Source: Martinezella rhizogenes
GTDB taxonomy: Bacteria; Pseudomonadota; Alphaproteobacteria; Rhizobiales; Rhizobiaceae
Assembly: GCF_000799715.1 (NCBI RefSeq)
Contig: NZ_JUHG01000020.1
Location: forward strand, 225,777 to 289,776
Reading direction: 5' to 3'
Length of the DNA: 64,000 nt
Each line of letters opens with the position of its first letter. The first letter of the stretch is position 1. A program made the translations under genes and the position numbers. Of the stretch, positions 1-8,449 are shown in pieces. The notes under the pieces were generated by a model. The model was not told where the DNA came from and searched no databases. It saw nothing but the letters and a program-made list of their open reading frames with translations.

Positions 1-1103
1 CAAGCGACAAGCGCCAGGGCATCGTTCACATCATCGGCCCGGAACAGGGCTTCACCCTGCCTGGCATGACCATCGTCTGCGGCGACAGCCACACCTCGAC
101 CCACGGCGCCTTCGGCTCGCTGGCGCATGGCATCGGCACGTCCGAAGTGGAACACGTTCTGGCGACCCAGACGCTGATCCAGAAGAAGGCGAAGAACATG
201 CTGGTGCGCGTCGACGGCCAGCTGCCGGCCGGCGTCACCGCCAAGGACATCATCCTTGCCATCATCGGCGAAATCGGCACAGCCGGCGGCACCGGCTACG
301 TCATCGAATATGCCGGTGAAGCCATCCGCGCGTTGTCGATGGAAGGCCGCATGACGATCTGCAACATGTCGATCGAAGGCGGCGCCCGCGCCGGCCTCAT
401 CGCCCCCGACGAAACCACCTTCGAATATATCAAGGGCAAGCCGCGCTCGCCGACGGGCGAAGCGCTTGAACAGGCGATCGCCTACTGGAAGACGCTGCAG
501 ACAGATGAAGGCGCTCACTACGACCGCGTCGTCGTACTCGACGCCGCCGCCCTGCCGCCGATCGTTTCCTGGGGCTCCTCGCCGGAAGACGTCGTCTCCA
601 TCCAGGGCATCGTTCCGAACCCGGACGAGATCCAGGACGAGAACAAGCGCACCTCCAAGTGGCGCGCGCTCGACTATATGGGCCTGAAGCCGGGCACGCC
701 GATGACCGAGATCAACATCGACCGCGTCTTTATCGGCTCCTGCACCAACGGCCGCATCGAAGACCTGCGCGCCGTCGCAAAGGTCGTCGAAGGCAAGACT
801 GTTGCCTCGACCGTCGATGCGATGATCGTTCCGGGCTCCGGTCTGGTCAAGGAGCAGGCGGAAGCCGAAGGCCTCGACAAGATCTTCAAGGCAGCCGGCT
901 TTGACTGGCGCGAACCGGGCTGTTCGATGTGTCTTGCCATGAACGACGACCGCCTGAAGCCGGGCGAACGTTGCGCCTCGACCTCGAACCGTAACTTTGA
1001 AGGCCGCCAGGGCTTCAAGGGCCGCACCCATCTGGTCTCGCCGGCCATGGCAGCGGCAGCGGCAATCGCCGGCCACTTCGTCGATATCCGCGAATGGAAC
1101 TGA
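1..1103 (+). CDS. leuC: 3-isopropylmalate dehydratase large subunit (5' partial)
   Basis: Leucine biosynthesis: isomerises 2-isopropylmalate to 3-isopropylmalate with LeuD in the cytoplasm, using a [4Fe-4S] cluster. The reading frame is open from base 3, before the first internal ATG at 66, so the start lies outside the window; about 100 N-terminal residues are missing compared with the usual ~469. Visible aconitase-family motifs are GDSHTSTHG near the left edge, GSCTNGR around base 740, and the cluster cysteines in GCSMC around base 920. The stop is followed directly by a strong terminator. Very secure. Confidence 0.97.
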   Translation, partial: SDKRQGIVHIIGPEQGFTLPGMTIVCGDSHTSTHGAFGSLAHGIGTSEVEHVLATQTLIQKKAKNMLVRVDGQLPAGVTAKDIILAIIGEIGTAGGTGYVIEYAGEAIRALSMEGRMTICNMSIEGGARAGLIAPDETTFEYIKGKPRSPTGEALEQAIAYWKTLQTDEGAHYDRVVVLDAAALPPIVSWGSSPEDVVSIQGIVPNPDEIQDENKRTSKWRALDYMGLKPGTPMTEINIDRVFIGSCTNGRIEDLRAVAKVVEGKTVASTVDAMIVPGSGLVKEQAEAEGLDKIFKAAGFDWREPGCSMCLAMNDDRLKPGERCASTSNRNFEGRQGFKGRTHLVSPAMAAAAAIAGHFVDIREWN

Positions 1104-1125
1104 TCGGCTTCAGCTGATTGAATGC

Positions 1126-1153
1126 AAAAAGGCGGCCTCCGGGCCGCCTTTTT
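1126..1153. terminator. Bidirectional intrinsic terminator
   Basis: A perfect 12-bp stem, AAAAAGGCGGCC / GGCCGCCTTTTT, with a TCCG loop. A-tract and T-tract flank the GC core, so it can act for leuC (plus) and for the convergent EamA gene (minus). Confidence 0.9.
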
Positions 1154-1172
1154 CGTTTGCCTTATGCCGCCC

Positions 1173-2075
1173 CTATTGCTTCGACGTGAGTGTCGAGGGT
1201 TCAGCGAGCGCTGGTCTCTCAGCCGACAGAGCCAGCTGCGCCCGCTGACTGAGCCAGACGCTGCCAAGCACGATGACGATACCGAATATCTGTATCGGGC
1301 TGAGCTGCTGGCCCAGTACCCACCAGCCGAGGATCACGGCGGTCGTCGGGCTGAGGAAGCCGAGCGGCGAGATGGCGGACGGCTCCAGCCGCGACAGGCC
1401 GCGAAACCAGAGAATATAGGTGAGTGCCGCGCCGATCAGGCCGAGATAGGCAAAGCCCAGAATATTGGCGCCCGTCAGATGCGGAAGCTGCGGCTCAAGC
1501 ATCAGGGCGAAGGGCAGCAATAGCAGGCCGCCGGCCGTCAGCTGCCATGCGGTGAAGGTGAGTGGGGAGACAGGCGGCCGCCAGCGGCGGCTGAGCACCG
1601 TGCCCGCCGCCATGGAGAAAGCGCCGCCAATGCCCGCCAGGATGCCGATCGAATCGAGCGTTGCCTGCGGCGTCAAAATGAGGAGCGCGACACCGACAAT
1701 ACCGGCAATCGCCGCGACAACGGAAAGACCACGGATCGGCGAACCGAGCAGCAGGCGCGCGAGTACGATGACGATCAGCGGCTGGACCGCGCCGACGGTG
1801 GCCGCCACCCCGCCCGGCAGCCGATAGGCCGAGATGAACAGCATCCACCAGAAAATCGAGAAATTCAGCGCCCCAAGAACGAGCGACCTCACCCACCAGA
1901 TGCCATGCGGCAACCGCCGCACGATGACAAGCAGCAGCAACCCCGCCGGCAAGGCACGCAGCATGGCGACCGTCAGCGGATAGCCGGCCGGCAGGAGTTC
2001 GGTCGTTACCAGATAGGTGCTCCCCCAGATCGCCGGCGCGATCGCGGTCAGCAGCAGGTCGGAATTGCGGGTCAT
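1173..2075 (-). CDS. EamA/DMT-family transporter
   Basis: Inner-membrane permease of the drug/metabolite transporter superfamily, 300 residues, with about ten predicted hydrophobic segments arranged as two EamA repeats. The N-terminal signature WGSTYLV and the second-half stretch AGTVLSRRW are typical. Substrate cannot be read from sequence. It is divergent from a marR-type gene, and two palindromic operators lie in the short shared promoter region, so it is probably repressed by that regulator. The ATG at 2075 is preceded by only a weak ribosome binding site. Confidence 0.88.
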   Translation of the reverse strand: MTRNSDLLLTAIAPAIWGSTYLVTTELLPAGYPLTVAMLRALPAGLLLLVIVRRLPHGIWWVRSLVLGALNFSIFWWMLFISAYRLPGGVAATVGAVQPLIVIVLARLLLGSPIRGLSVVAAIAGIVGVALLILTPQATLDSIGILAGIGGAFSMAAGTVLSRRWRPPVSPLTFTAWQLTAGGLLLLPFALMLEPQLPHLTGANILGFAYLGLIGAALTYILWFRGLSRLEPSAISPLGFLSPTTAVILGWWVLGQQLSPIQIFGIVIVLGSVWLSQRAQLALSAERPALAEPSTLTSKQ

Positions 2076-2092
2076 GGCACGAGCCTTAAATT

Positions 2093-2110
2093 TATCTTGA
2101 TCTCAAGATA
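2093..2110. promoter_or_regulatory. MarR-type operator 1
   Basis: Perfect 18-bp palindrome TATCTTGATCTCAAGATA between the divergent EamA and marR genes, 18 bp upstream of the EamA start. Confidence 0.75.
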
Positions 2111-2118
2111 ACTGAAAA

Positions 2119-2136
2119 TACCTTGACGTCAAGATA
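2119..2136. promoter_or_regulatory. MarR-type operator 2
   Basis: TACCTTGACGTCAAGATA, the same palindrome with one mismatched base pair, centred 26 bp from operator 1 and 22 bp before the marR start. Confidence 0.72.
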
Positions 2137-2157
2137 GTTCCGTGGCGATGTCTGCGC

Positions 2158-2664
2158 ATGGATCGCATCGACAAAATTCTCGCTCAATGGCACCGGGAAC
2201 GGCCCGACCTTGACGTCGCCCCGATGGGCCTGATCGGCCGCATCGGAAACCTTGCCCACCACCTTGGTCGCGAGATGGGCAAGACCTTTGCACAGTTTGA
2301 TCTGAACAGGGCGAATTTCGACGTTCTGGCGACCCTGCGCCGCTCCGGCGCGCCTTACTCCCTCTCCCCCAACGACCTGATCGCCACCATGATGGTGACC
2401 TCCGGCACGATGACCAACCGCATCGATCAACTGGAAAAAGCCGGCCTCGTTGCCCGCAGCCCCAATCCCGATGACGGCCGGAGCTTTCTGGTGTCGTTGA
2501 CCGAAAAAGGCTTTGCATTGATCGACGCTGCGGTGACTGCCCATGTCGAGACGCAGGCCCGGCTGGTGTCGAGCCTCACGGAAGAGGAGAAGGACGCCCT
2601 GAATAACTTGCTTGGAAAGTATTTAGCCGGCTTTGAAGCTTCGCTAGCAACTCCAGATCGATAG
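2158..2664 (+). CDS. MarR-family transcriptional regulator
   Basis: Winged-helix DNA-binding protein of 168 residues. The recognition region TSGTMTNRIDQLEKAGLVAR and the wing NPDDGRSFLVSLTEKG (roughly residues 80-125) are classic MarR. A cytoplasmic homodimer that usually responds to a small aromatic ligand. It lies divergent to the EamA permease and upstream of it are two palindromes fitting its dimer, so autoregulation plus control of the permease is the simple reading. A hairpin follows the stop codon. Confidence 0.93.
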   Translation: MDRIDKILAQWHRERPDLDVAPMGLIGRIGNLAHHLGREMGKTFAQFDLNRANFDVLATLRRSGAPYSLSPNDLIATMMVTSGTMTNRIDQLEKAGLVARSPNPDDGRSFLVSLTEKGFALIDAAVTAHVETQARLVSSLTEEEKDALNNLLGKYLAGFEASLATPDR

Positions 2665-2669
2665 ATGAA

Positions 2670-2693
2670 AAGCGGAAGGTGTCACTTCCGCTT
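2670..2693 (+). terminator. Hairpin after marR
   Basis: Perfect 9-bp stem AAGCGGAAG / CTTCCGCTT with a 6-base loop six bases after the marR stop. There is no T-run on the plus strand, so termination is weak or the element only protects the 3' end. Confidence 0.45.
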
Positions 2694-2757
2694 GAATTCC
2701 AGACGATCAAACCACCGCTGTCAGCAGCCACCATCCTGACCAGATCCGTGCCGGATT

Positions 2758-3468
2758 CTAAACCTCTCGGCGGACGCGCTTCAGCGCATCGGTGACACTG
2801 ATATCTCCGAGATAGCCGCCGGCCGACTGTGCCGACCTTCCGTCTTCCATGGCATGCGCGAACACCACGGCCGGATCGTCTTCAAGCTGCCGATAGAGCC
2901 GCGCCAGATTGGGATAGTCTTCGCGATCGACCACATCATGATAGTCGGTCCATCTGCCGATACCGATGAAATAGGCGTCGGCCAGGGTCTTATGGTCACC
3001 CAATAGCCATTGCTTGTCACCCAGCATCGCCTCGAGATCGGCATGCGCCTTGCGCACCTTGAAGCGGCCATAGTCTGTCAATGCCGCTTTTGCAGCCTCT
3101 TCGCCGCCATGTTCGTAGACATACCAAAGCGGGCCGAAGGAGGTAAAAAACGCGGTATTGAGAAAGGCCAGCATCCGGTTGAGCCTGTCGAATTCCGGTG
3201 TGCCCTGCGCAAATGCCAATCCGGTCTCGATGCCGCCGACACCCAGATGATTGAGAATGGCTATGCTCTCGGTCAGCACGGCGCCCTCGCCTGTGATCAA
3301 GGCGGGCGTTTCGCCGACGGGATTGATGAAGCGGTAGTCACCGCTCATGAAGTCATCCTTGACCATCTCGATGCGGGACAGTCGGTAGGGCTTGCCCAGC
3401 CATTCGAGCGCGACGATCGATCCGAAGGAGCATCCCGAAGGGACGCCGTAGAAAAGTACCGGTTCCAT
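2758..3468 (-). CDS. Glutathione S-transferase family protein
   Basis: 236-residue cytosolic protein. The N-terminal thioredoxin-like half (about 1-80) has the GST glutathione-site pattern NPVGETPALITGEG with a following LTESIAIL helix; the C-terminal half is all-helical and ends with the usual PNLARLYRQLEDDP region. The Ser in the CSFGS stretch near residue 14 could be the catalytic residue. A good ribosome binding site AGGAG lies 7 bases before the ATG. It is divergent to a LysR gene, which is probably its regulator. Confidence 0.9.
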   Translation of the reverse strand: MEPVLFYGVPSGCSFGSIVALEWLGKPYRLSRIEMVKDDFMSGDYRFINPVGETPALITGEGAVLTESIAILNHLGVGGIETGLAFAQGTPEFDRLNRMLAFLNTAFFTSFGPLWYVYEHGGEEAAKAALTDYGRFKVRKAHADLEAMLGDKQWLLGDHKTLADAYFIGIGRWTDYHDVVDREDYPNLARLYRQLEDDPAVVFAHAMEDGRSAQSAGGYLGDISVTDALKRVRREV

Positions 3469-3581
3469 ATTTCATCTCCTGTAGCGAGGCCAAACCTCGA
3501 TATCGGAGATATGGATTTGTAGACTTTGATTGAGTAGGCTGGTAAATTCGAACCAAAAGTCTCTATTTATGGACATTGCTG

Positions 3582-4511
3582 ATGGCGCTCAACCTCAATG
3601 ATCTGCAGATCTTTGTTCAGGCAGTCGACAGTGGCGGCTTCGCTGCCGCGGCGCGGCGGTTGGGCATGCCGAAATCGACGATCAGCAAACGCGTCGCCGC
3701 GCTGGAGACCAATCTCGAGACACGTCTGCTGCACCGGACGTCTCGCAGCTTCATGCTCACCGATCCGGGACGCGACTTCTATGAACACGCGCTCGCGGCA
3801 TTGATAGAGGCCGAAGCCGCCGAGAGCGCGGTGCGTCAGCGCCATGTGGAGCCCAGCGGCATCGTCAGGATCACGGCGTCGGTTCCCGCTGCCCAATTCT
3901 TCCTGGCCGATCATCTCCCTGCCCTTGCCGCGGCTTACCCGAAACTCACATTGCAGATCCATGCAACCGATCGTTTCGTCGATCTGGTTCAGGAAGGTTT
4001 CGATATTGCCGTGCGCAATCATTTTGCGCCGCTGCCGGATTCGGAGCTGCTGCAAAGACAGGTTTCGATGGACGATCTGATCCTGGTGGCGGCACCCGGC
4101 TATCTCGATAAACATGGACGTCCCGCCGATCCGCATGAGCTGAAAAATCACGACGGTTTGCTTGTCTCCCAAACGGCGAAGGCCTGGCGTCTCCAGCACG
4201 TCGATAAGGGCGCGATCAGCGTATCGCCGCGCTGCCGTTTCGTCGCCGATGAGACGCTGGTGCTGCTACGAGCGGCGGTCGCTGGCCTCGGCATCGCCTG
4301 TTTGCCGCAAGCCAGCTGCAAGACGGCAATGGATCTCGGACAGGTCATTCGCCTGCTGCCTGTTTGGACGGCGGGCACGGTCGCCACCTCGATCCTGACC
4401 ACACACCGGCGCGGACAACTGCCGGGGGTTCGCGCCGTCGTCGAGTTTCTGGCAAAGGGATTGCAGGCCGAGCGGCCGGCGACGAACAACATGCTGGAAA
4501 CCACTTCATGA
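3582..4511 (+). CDS. LysR-family transcriptional regulator
   Basis: 309-residue LTTR. The N-terminal helix-turn-helix is clear (LQIFVQAVDSGGFAAAARRL, then STISKRVAALE) and a LysR substrate-binding domain follows. The subtype is the DsdC/PecT-like group that starts MxLNDLxxFV. I chose the ATG at 3582; an in-frame TTG two codons upstream would give two extra residues. Divergent to the GST gene, with about 110 bp between the two starts, so it likely controls that gene. Confidence 0.92.
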   Translation: MALNLNDLQIFVQAVDSGGFAAAARRLGMPKSTISKRVAALETNLETRLLHRTSRSFMLTDPGRDFYEHALAALIEAEAAESAVRQRHVEPSGIVRITASVPAAQFFLADHLPALAAAYPKLTLQIHATDRFVDLVQEGFDIAVRNHFAPLPDSELLQRQVSMDDLILVAAPGYLDKHGRPADPHELKNHDGLLVSQTAKAWRLQHVDKGAISVSPRCRFVADETLVLLRAAVAGLGIACLPQASCKTAMDLGQVIRLLPVWTAGTVATSILTTHRRGQLPGVRAVVEFLAKGLQAERPATNNMLETTS

Positions 4512-4521
4512 AACGACGAAA

Positions 4522-4543
4522 GCCCGGAGCTGACGCCCCGGGC
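4522..4543 (-). terminator. Hairpin between convergent lysR and aldo-keto reductase genes
   Basis: GCCCGG / CCGGGC stem with a 10-base loop. On the minus strand it is followed by TTTC, fitting the end of the aldo-keto reductase transcript. Confidence 0.5.
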
Positions 4544-4580
4544 CTCTGAAAACAAACAGAAATCGAACCCTATGGCCCGT

Positions 4581-5411
4581 TCAGAACGTCGCCGTCAGCG
4601 GATCAGGGCCGATACGTCCGCCAGCCGAATCCAGCTTGGCAATCTCCGCCAGATCCTCGGCATCGAGCTTGAAGTCGAACACCTTGAGGTTTTCCTCGAT
4701 ACGGCTCGGGGTCACTGATTTCGGGATGACGATCAGGCCGTTGTCGATGTGCCAACGGATGATCACCTGGGCTGGCGTGCGGCCGTGCTTGGCGGCGACC
4801 TTGCCGATCACGGCGTTGGTCAAGAGCTTACCCTGGCCGAGCGGGCTCCAGGACTCCGTCTTGATGCCGAGCTTGTCATGCACCTCGCGCAGTGCCTTCT
4901 GCTGGAAGGTCGGATGCAGCTCGATCTGGTTCAGCACCGGCGTCACGCCGGTTTCGCCGATGATGCGGTCGAGATGCTCCTTGGCGAAGTTGGAAACGCC
5001 GATCGAGCGGGCACGGCCCTCTTCCTTGAGACGCAGGAAAGCCTTCCAGGTATCGGCGTAGCGGTCGCGGCGCGGCGCCGGCCAGTGGATGAGATAGAGA
5101 TCGACATAGTCGGTGCCGAGCCGCTTCAGGCTCTCGTCGAAAGCCTTCAAGGTCGTATCGAACCCCTGGGCTTCGTTCCAGAGCTTGGTGGTGAGGAAGA
5201 TGTCCTTGCGGGCGACGCCGGACTGGCGCATGCCCTCGCCGACGCCGTCTTCATTCTCATAGATGGCGGCGGTGTCGACATGACGATAGCCAGCCTTCAA
5301 TGCGGTGCTGACGGCCGAGGGCGCGACGTTTTCCGGCGTCTGCCAGACACCGAGGCCGACCTGCGGAATGGAATTGCCGTCGTTGAAAGTGATTGTCGAT
5401 TGATTGGTCAC
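4581..5411 (-). CDS. Aldo/keto reductase, 2,5-diketo-D-gluconate reductase type
   Basis: NADPH-dependent carbonyl reductase with a TIM barrel, 276 residues. AKR signatures are visible: GYRHVDTAAIYENE with the catalytic Asp and Tyr, DLYLIHWPAP, GVSNFAKEHL, NQIELHP and the C-terminal IPKSVTPSRIEENL NADPH site. I place the start at the GTG at 5411, which has GGAGAG six bases upstream and gives the normal family N-terminus (TNQSTITFNDG); the longer frame to 5495 adds 28 residues with no family resemblance. Substrate not determined. Confidence 0.93.
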   Translation of the reverse strand: MTNQSTITFNDGNSIPQVGLGVWQTPENVAPSAVSTALKAGYRHVDTAAIYENEDGVGEGMRQSGVARKDIFLTTKLWNEAQGFDTTLKAFDESLKRLGTDYVDLYLIHWPAPRRDRYADTWKAFLRLKEEGRARSIGVSNFAKEHLDRIIGETGVTPVLNQIELHPTFQQKALREVHDKLGIKTESWSPLGQGKLLTNAVIGKVAAKHGRTPAQVIIRWHIDNGLIVIPKSVTPSRIEENLKVFDFKLDAEDLAEIAKLDSAGGRIGPDPLTATF

Positions 5412-5563
5412 AATATCTCTCCAAAATGACTTGGGCGTGGATGGAGTGACGGCGCGAACGAACCCGAACGACAAGCCTGGGATTTCCCCGCGCACCGCAA
5501 CCGATGCGCCCTCCGGAAACCTATATAAGGCGAGACTGCCCGATTATCACCCCGGCATGACCA

Positions 5564-6121
5564 TCAAAGGACGCGAACTGTCGTGCCCTTCCGCAAAAAG
5601 CCGATGATGCGCCGCATGTCCCTGAGATCGACGGCGATACAGCCGGCGGTGGGCTCATAGCCGGGCTTGATCAGATGGAAGAAAATGGCCGAGCCCCGAT
5701 GGCGCCGGCGCGAACCTATGTTCCAGTCGAGCACCAGGCAGATGTCATAGAGCCCGTCGTGCCGCCGCATCTCCTCATGGCTCGGTTTGAACGGCGCCTT
5801 GACGAGCCTATTGTAATTGGCGTCCTCCGGCTCGTCGCACCAGAGCATATCCTTGTGGATGCGCCGCATCGGCAAGGGGGTACGCAGGAAGCGGACATGA
5901 TCGCCCCGCGTGAAGCCATAAAGCAGCTTCATGGACGCAATCGGCGTCGCCCCATCACCCTCGCGCTTCAGCGTGCTGCGCCCGGAACGGCCGATCGCCG
6001 CCCTGATCGTCAGCGGCCCGAACTGCACCAACGCACGCGTCGGCTTTCCCGGCGCGGGGCGAACGACGATTGCAGAAGCGGTCCGCCTACCGCCTACCCT
6101 TGTCTTTTCCAATTTTCTCAC
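5564..6121 (-). CDS. L,D-transpeptidase (YkuD) family protein
   Basis: 185 residues. The C-terminal half has a YkuD-type pocket: HLIKPGYEPTAGCIAVDLRD, with the catalytic His, Cys and a following basic residue. The common SHGC is here TAGC, placing it in the sub-group of short rhizobial YkuD proteins (with DGLYDICLVLDWN earlier). The family cross-links peptidoglycan stem peptides or anchors proteins to them. No convincing signal peptide is seen at the N-terminus (MRKLEKTRVGGRR), which is odd for a periplasmic enzyme; the true start could be misjudged. Confidence 0.82.
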   Translation of the reverse strand: MRKLEKTRVGGRRTASAIVVRPAPGKPTRALVQFGPLTIRAAIGRSGRSTLKREGDGATPIASMKLLYGFTRGDHVRFLRTPLPMRRIHKDMLWCDEPEDANYNRLVKAPFKPSHEEMRRHDGLYDICLVLDWNIGSRRRHRGSAIFFHLIKPGYEPTAGCIAVDLRDMRRIIGFLRKGTTVRVL

Positions 6122-6260
6122 AAGTTTTTGCTTTGCGCGTGATTTGATTTGAAATCATAGCAGTTTCAACTGGACGACCAAGCCTGAGCCGCCTCCCGAC
6201 TTGCTAAAAACGCAATTTGGCGTAGGACTTGGGAGGCAAACGAACGAGGACCGGAACGGC

Positions 6261-6944
6261 ATGACCGCACGCACCATTCTACTGGTGGATGATGATAACG
6301 ACCTGCGCGAAATGTTGGTCGAGCAATTGTCGCTTTACGAGGAATTCACGGTTCTGCAGGAAGTGAACGCCGGCAAGGGCGTACAGACCGCGCGCGCCAC
6401 ACCCGTGGATCTCCTGATCATGGATGTCGGCCTGCCCGATATGGATGGCCGCGAAGCCGTGAAGCTCCTGCGCAAGAACGGCTTCAAGTCGCCGATCATC
6501 ATGCTGACCGGCCATGACACCGATTCCGACACCATCCTTGGCCTCGAAGCCGGCGCCAACGATTATGTCACCAAGCCGTTCCGCTTCGCCGTGCTGCTCG
6601 CCCGCATCCGCGCGCAGCTGCGTCAGCACGAACAGAGCGAGGACGCGACCTTCACCGTCGGCCGCTATCTCTTCAAGCCGAGCCAGAAACTCCTGACCAC
6701 GGAAGACGGCCAGAAGATCCGCTTGACCGAGAAGGAAGCGGCAATCATCCGCTATCTCTATCGCGCCGACCAGAAGGTCGTCACCCGCGATATCCTTCTT
6801 GAAGAGGTCTGGGGCTATAATTCCGGCGTCACCACCCACACGCTCGAAACCCATGTCTACCGCCTGCGCCAGAAGATTGAGCGCGATCCCTCCAACGCTG
6901 AAATTCTGGTGACGGAAAACGGCGGCTACAAGATTATTCCATAG
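6261..6944 (+). CDS. OmpR/CenR-type response regulator
   Basis: 227 residues: receiver domain (about 1-120) with phospho-acceptor Asp55 in LLIMDVGLPDMDG, the conserved Thr in MLTGH and Lys in TKPF; then a winged-helix DNA-binding domain (about 130-225) ending THTLETHVYRLRQKIE. The linker and LEAGANDYVTKPFRFAVLLARIRA resemble CenR, the cell-envelope regulator of alphaproteobacteria; I recognise this by recall only. The ATG at 6261 is used, with GAGGA upstream; a TTG at 6201 would extend it without family support. No kinase gene is adjacent. It is followed after 9 bp by a cyclic-nucleotide-domain protein. Confidence 0.9.
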   Translation: MTARTILLVDDDNDLREMLVEQLSLYEEFTVLQEVNAGKGVQTARATPVDLLIMDVGLPDMDGREAVKLLRKNGFKSPIIMLTGHDTDSDTILGLEAGANDYVTKPFRFAVLLARIRAQLRQHEQSEDATFTVGRYLFKPSQKLLTTEDGQKIRLTEKEAAIIRYLYRADQKVVTRDILLEEVWGYNSGVTTHTLETHVYRLRQKIERDPSNAEILVTENGGYKIIP

Positions 6945-6953
6945 GCATTCAAC

Positions 6954-7409
6954 ATGGCGCTGACCGACGATATCCGCCTGCTGTCGCAACTGCCGCTGTT
7001 CCACGGCATGGGCGAAGAGCCGTTGCGGCTGATCGCCTTCGGCGCCGACCGTCGCCATGTCTCGCCGGGCCAGACCCTGTTTAGGGAGAAATCCCCGGCC
7101 GAATGCGCCTACGTCGTCGCCAAGGGCAGCTTCGAGCTCACCACCGTCGATGCCTCCGGACAGTCGAACGTCGAAGCCACGGTGCAGGCCGGCACCATGC
7201 TCTCCGAGCTGGCGCTGGTCACCCTCGTGGAGCGCAAATACACAGCCGTGGCGCTGGAGGAATCCGATGTCATGCGTATCACGCGGGCGCTGTTTCACCG
7301 GCTGATCGAGGAATATCCCGACGCCGGCCTGCTGATCCAGAATCGCATCCGAGAAAGTTTCGCTGCCCTCGCCAGGCAAACGGCAGCGCTGCTCGGGCGC
7401 TTTTCCTGA
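6954..7409 (+). CDS. Cyclic nucleotide-binding domain protein
   Basis: 151 residues consisting almost only of a cNMP-binding beta-roll: LFHGMGEEPLRLIAFGADRR, FREKSPAECAYVVAKGSFEL, and the phosphate-binding-cassette-like stretch AGTMLSELALVTLVERKYTAVA. The C-terminal helix continues to the end with no DNA-binding helix-turn-helix, so it is a stand-alone sensor and not a Crp regulator. Nine bases separate it from the CenR-like response regulator, so the two are co-transcribed and may act in one pathway (inference). Confidence 0.87.
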   Translation: MALTDDIRLLSQLPLFHGMGEEPLRLIAFGADRRHVSPGQTLFREKSPAECAYVVAKGSFELTTVDASGQSNVEATVQAGTMLSELALVTLVERKYTAVALEESDVMRITRALFHRLIEEYPDAGLLIQNRIRESFAALARQTAALLGRFS

Positions 7410-7439
7410 GACTCCGGCCTTGGCGGCTGCCGAGGCCGA

Positions 7440-7504
7440 CCCTCGTGGTTCGAGGCTCCGGCCCCTTCGACAGGCTCAGGAGCCTGCGCACCTCACCATG
7501 AGGG
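7440..7504. repeat. Intergenic palindromic repeat unit A
   Basis: 65-bp element bounded by CCCTCGTGGT and ACCATGAGGG, which pair with one mismatch. Inside is CCTTCGACAGGCTCAGGAG, a phrase I recall from dispersed proteobacterial intergenic repeats. It lies between two genes and is not coding. Confidence 0.6.
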
Positions 7505-7564
7505 CGGGGCGAGCTACATCCTTATCATCAGGGCCGATGGTCTCGCCCAGCCGCGAGATTCTCA

Positions 7565-7620
7565 CCACCTCATCCTGAGGAGCGGAGGCCGAAGGCTGGA
7601 GCCTCGAAGGATCGAGGTGG
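7565..7620. repeat. Intergenic palindromic repeat unit B
   Basis: 56-bp element with perfect terminal arms CCACCTC / GAGGTGG enclosing CATCCTGAGGAG and CCTCGAAGGAT, another phrase typical of rhizobial intergenic mosaic elements. It abuts the end of xthA, where it may also serve as a 3' end stabiliser. Confidence 0.6.
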
Positions 7621-7630
7621 CCCCAATGTC

Positions 7631-8434
7631 TCAAAGATTGAAATGCGCGGTCACCGGAACATGGTCGGATGGGCGATCCCAGCCGCGTGCGGCCTTCAGG
7701 ATATCGATGCGCTGCAGCAGCGGGCCGAGGTCGGAGGACGACCAGATGTGGTCGAGGCGTCGGCCACGATCGGCCGCTTCCCAATCCTTGGCGCGGTAGC
7801 TCCACCATGTATAAAGCTTCTCGCTCTCCGGCACATTCTGGCGCATCAGATCGAGCCAGGCGCCGCGCTTCATGACCTCAAGCAGGCCATCGGTCTCGAC
7901 CGGCGTATGGCTGACGATCTTCAGCAGCTGCTTGTGTGACCAGACGTCGTGCTCGAACGGCGCAATGTTGAGATCGCCGACGAGAATGGCGGACGTATTC
8001 TGCTCGGCATTGGCATGCAGGCGCTTCATCTCCTCGATGAAGTCGAGCTTGTGGCCGAACTTCGGATTGATCGTCCGGTCGGGCTCGTCGCCACCAGCCG
8101 GAACGTAGAAATTATGCACCCGCACGCGCCGACCGCCGCGCTCAAAGATCGCCGAGATATGCCGACTGTCACCGACATTGCAATAATCCTGCCGATGATC
8201 CTCGGTCAGCGGAAACCGCGAGGCGATGGCGACGCCATGATAGCCCTTCTGACCGTGGACGATGATGTGCTCATAGCCGAGCGCCCGCAGCGGCGCATAG
8301 GGAAAGAGCTCATTCGGAACCTTGGTTTCCTGCAGGCAGAGAATATCGGGCCGGGACTGCATCAGGAATTGCTCGACGATCGGCATGCGCAACCGCACCG
8401 AGTTGATGTTCCAGGTCGCTATCGAAAATCCCAT
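7631..8434 (-). CDS. xthA: Exodeoxyribonuclease III
   Basis: Base-excision repair enzyme: AP endonuclease and 3'-5' exonuclease on double-stranded DNA. 267 residues, normal length. All family motifs are present: IATWNINSVRLR at the N-terminus, LQETK with the metal-binding Glu, HNFYVPAGGDEPDR, the catalytic VGDLNIAP, and the C-terminal SDHVPV with the catalytic His. Downstream (lower coordinates) are the intergenic repeats; upstream lies another repeat at 8450-8545, so it is probably transcribed alone. Confidence 0.96.
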   Translation of the reverse strand: MGFSIATWNINSVRLRMPIVEQFLMQSRPDILCLQETKVPNELFPYAPLRALGYEHIIVHGQKGYHGVAIASRFPLTEDHRQDYCNVGDSRHISAIFERGGRRVRVHNFYVPAGGDEPDRTINPKFGHKLDFIEEMKRLHANAEQNTSAILVGDLNIAPFEHDVWSHKQLLKIVSHTPVETDGLLEVMKRGAWLDLMRQNVPESEKLYTWWSYRAKDWEAADRGRRLDHIWSSSDLGPLLQRIDILKAARGWDRPSDHVPVTAHFNL

Positions 8435-8449
8435 GCCAAGCCCTTTCCT

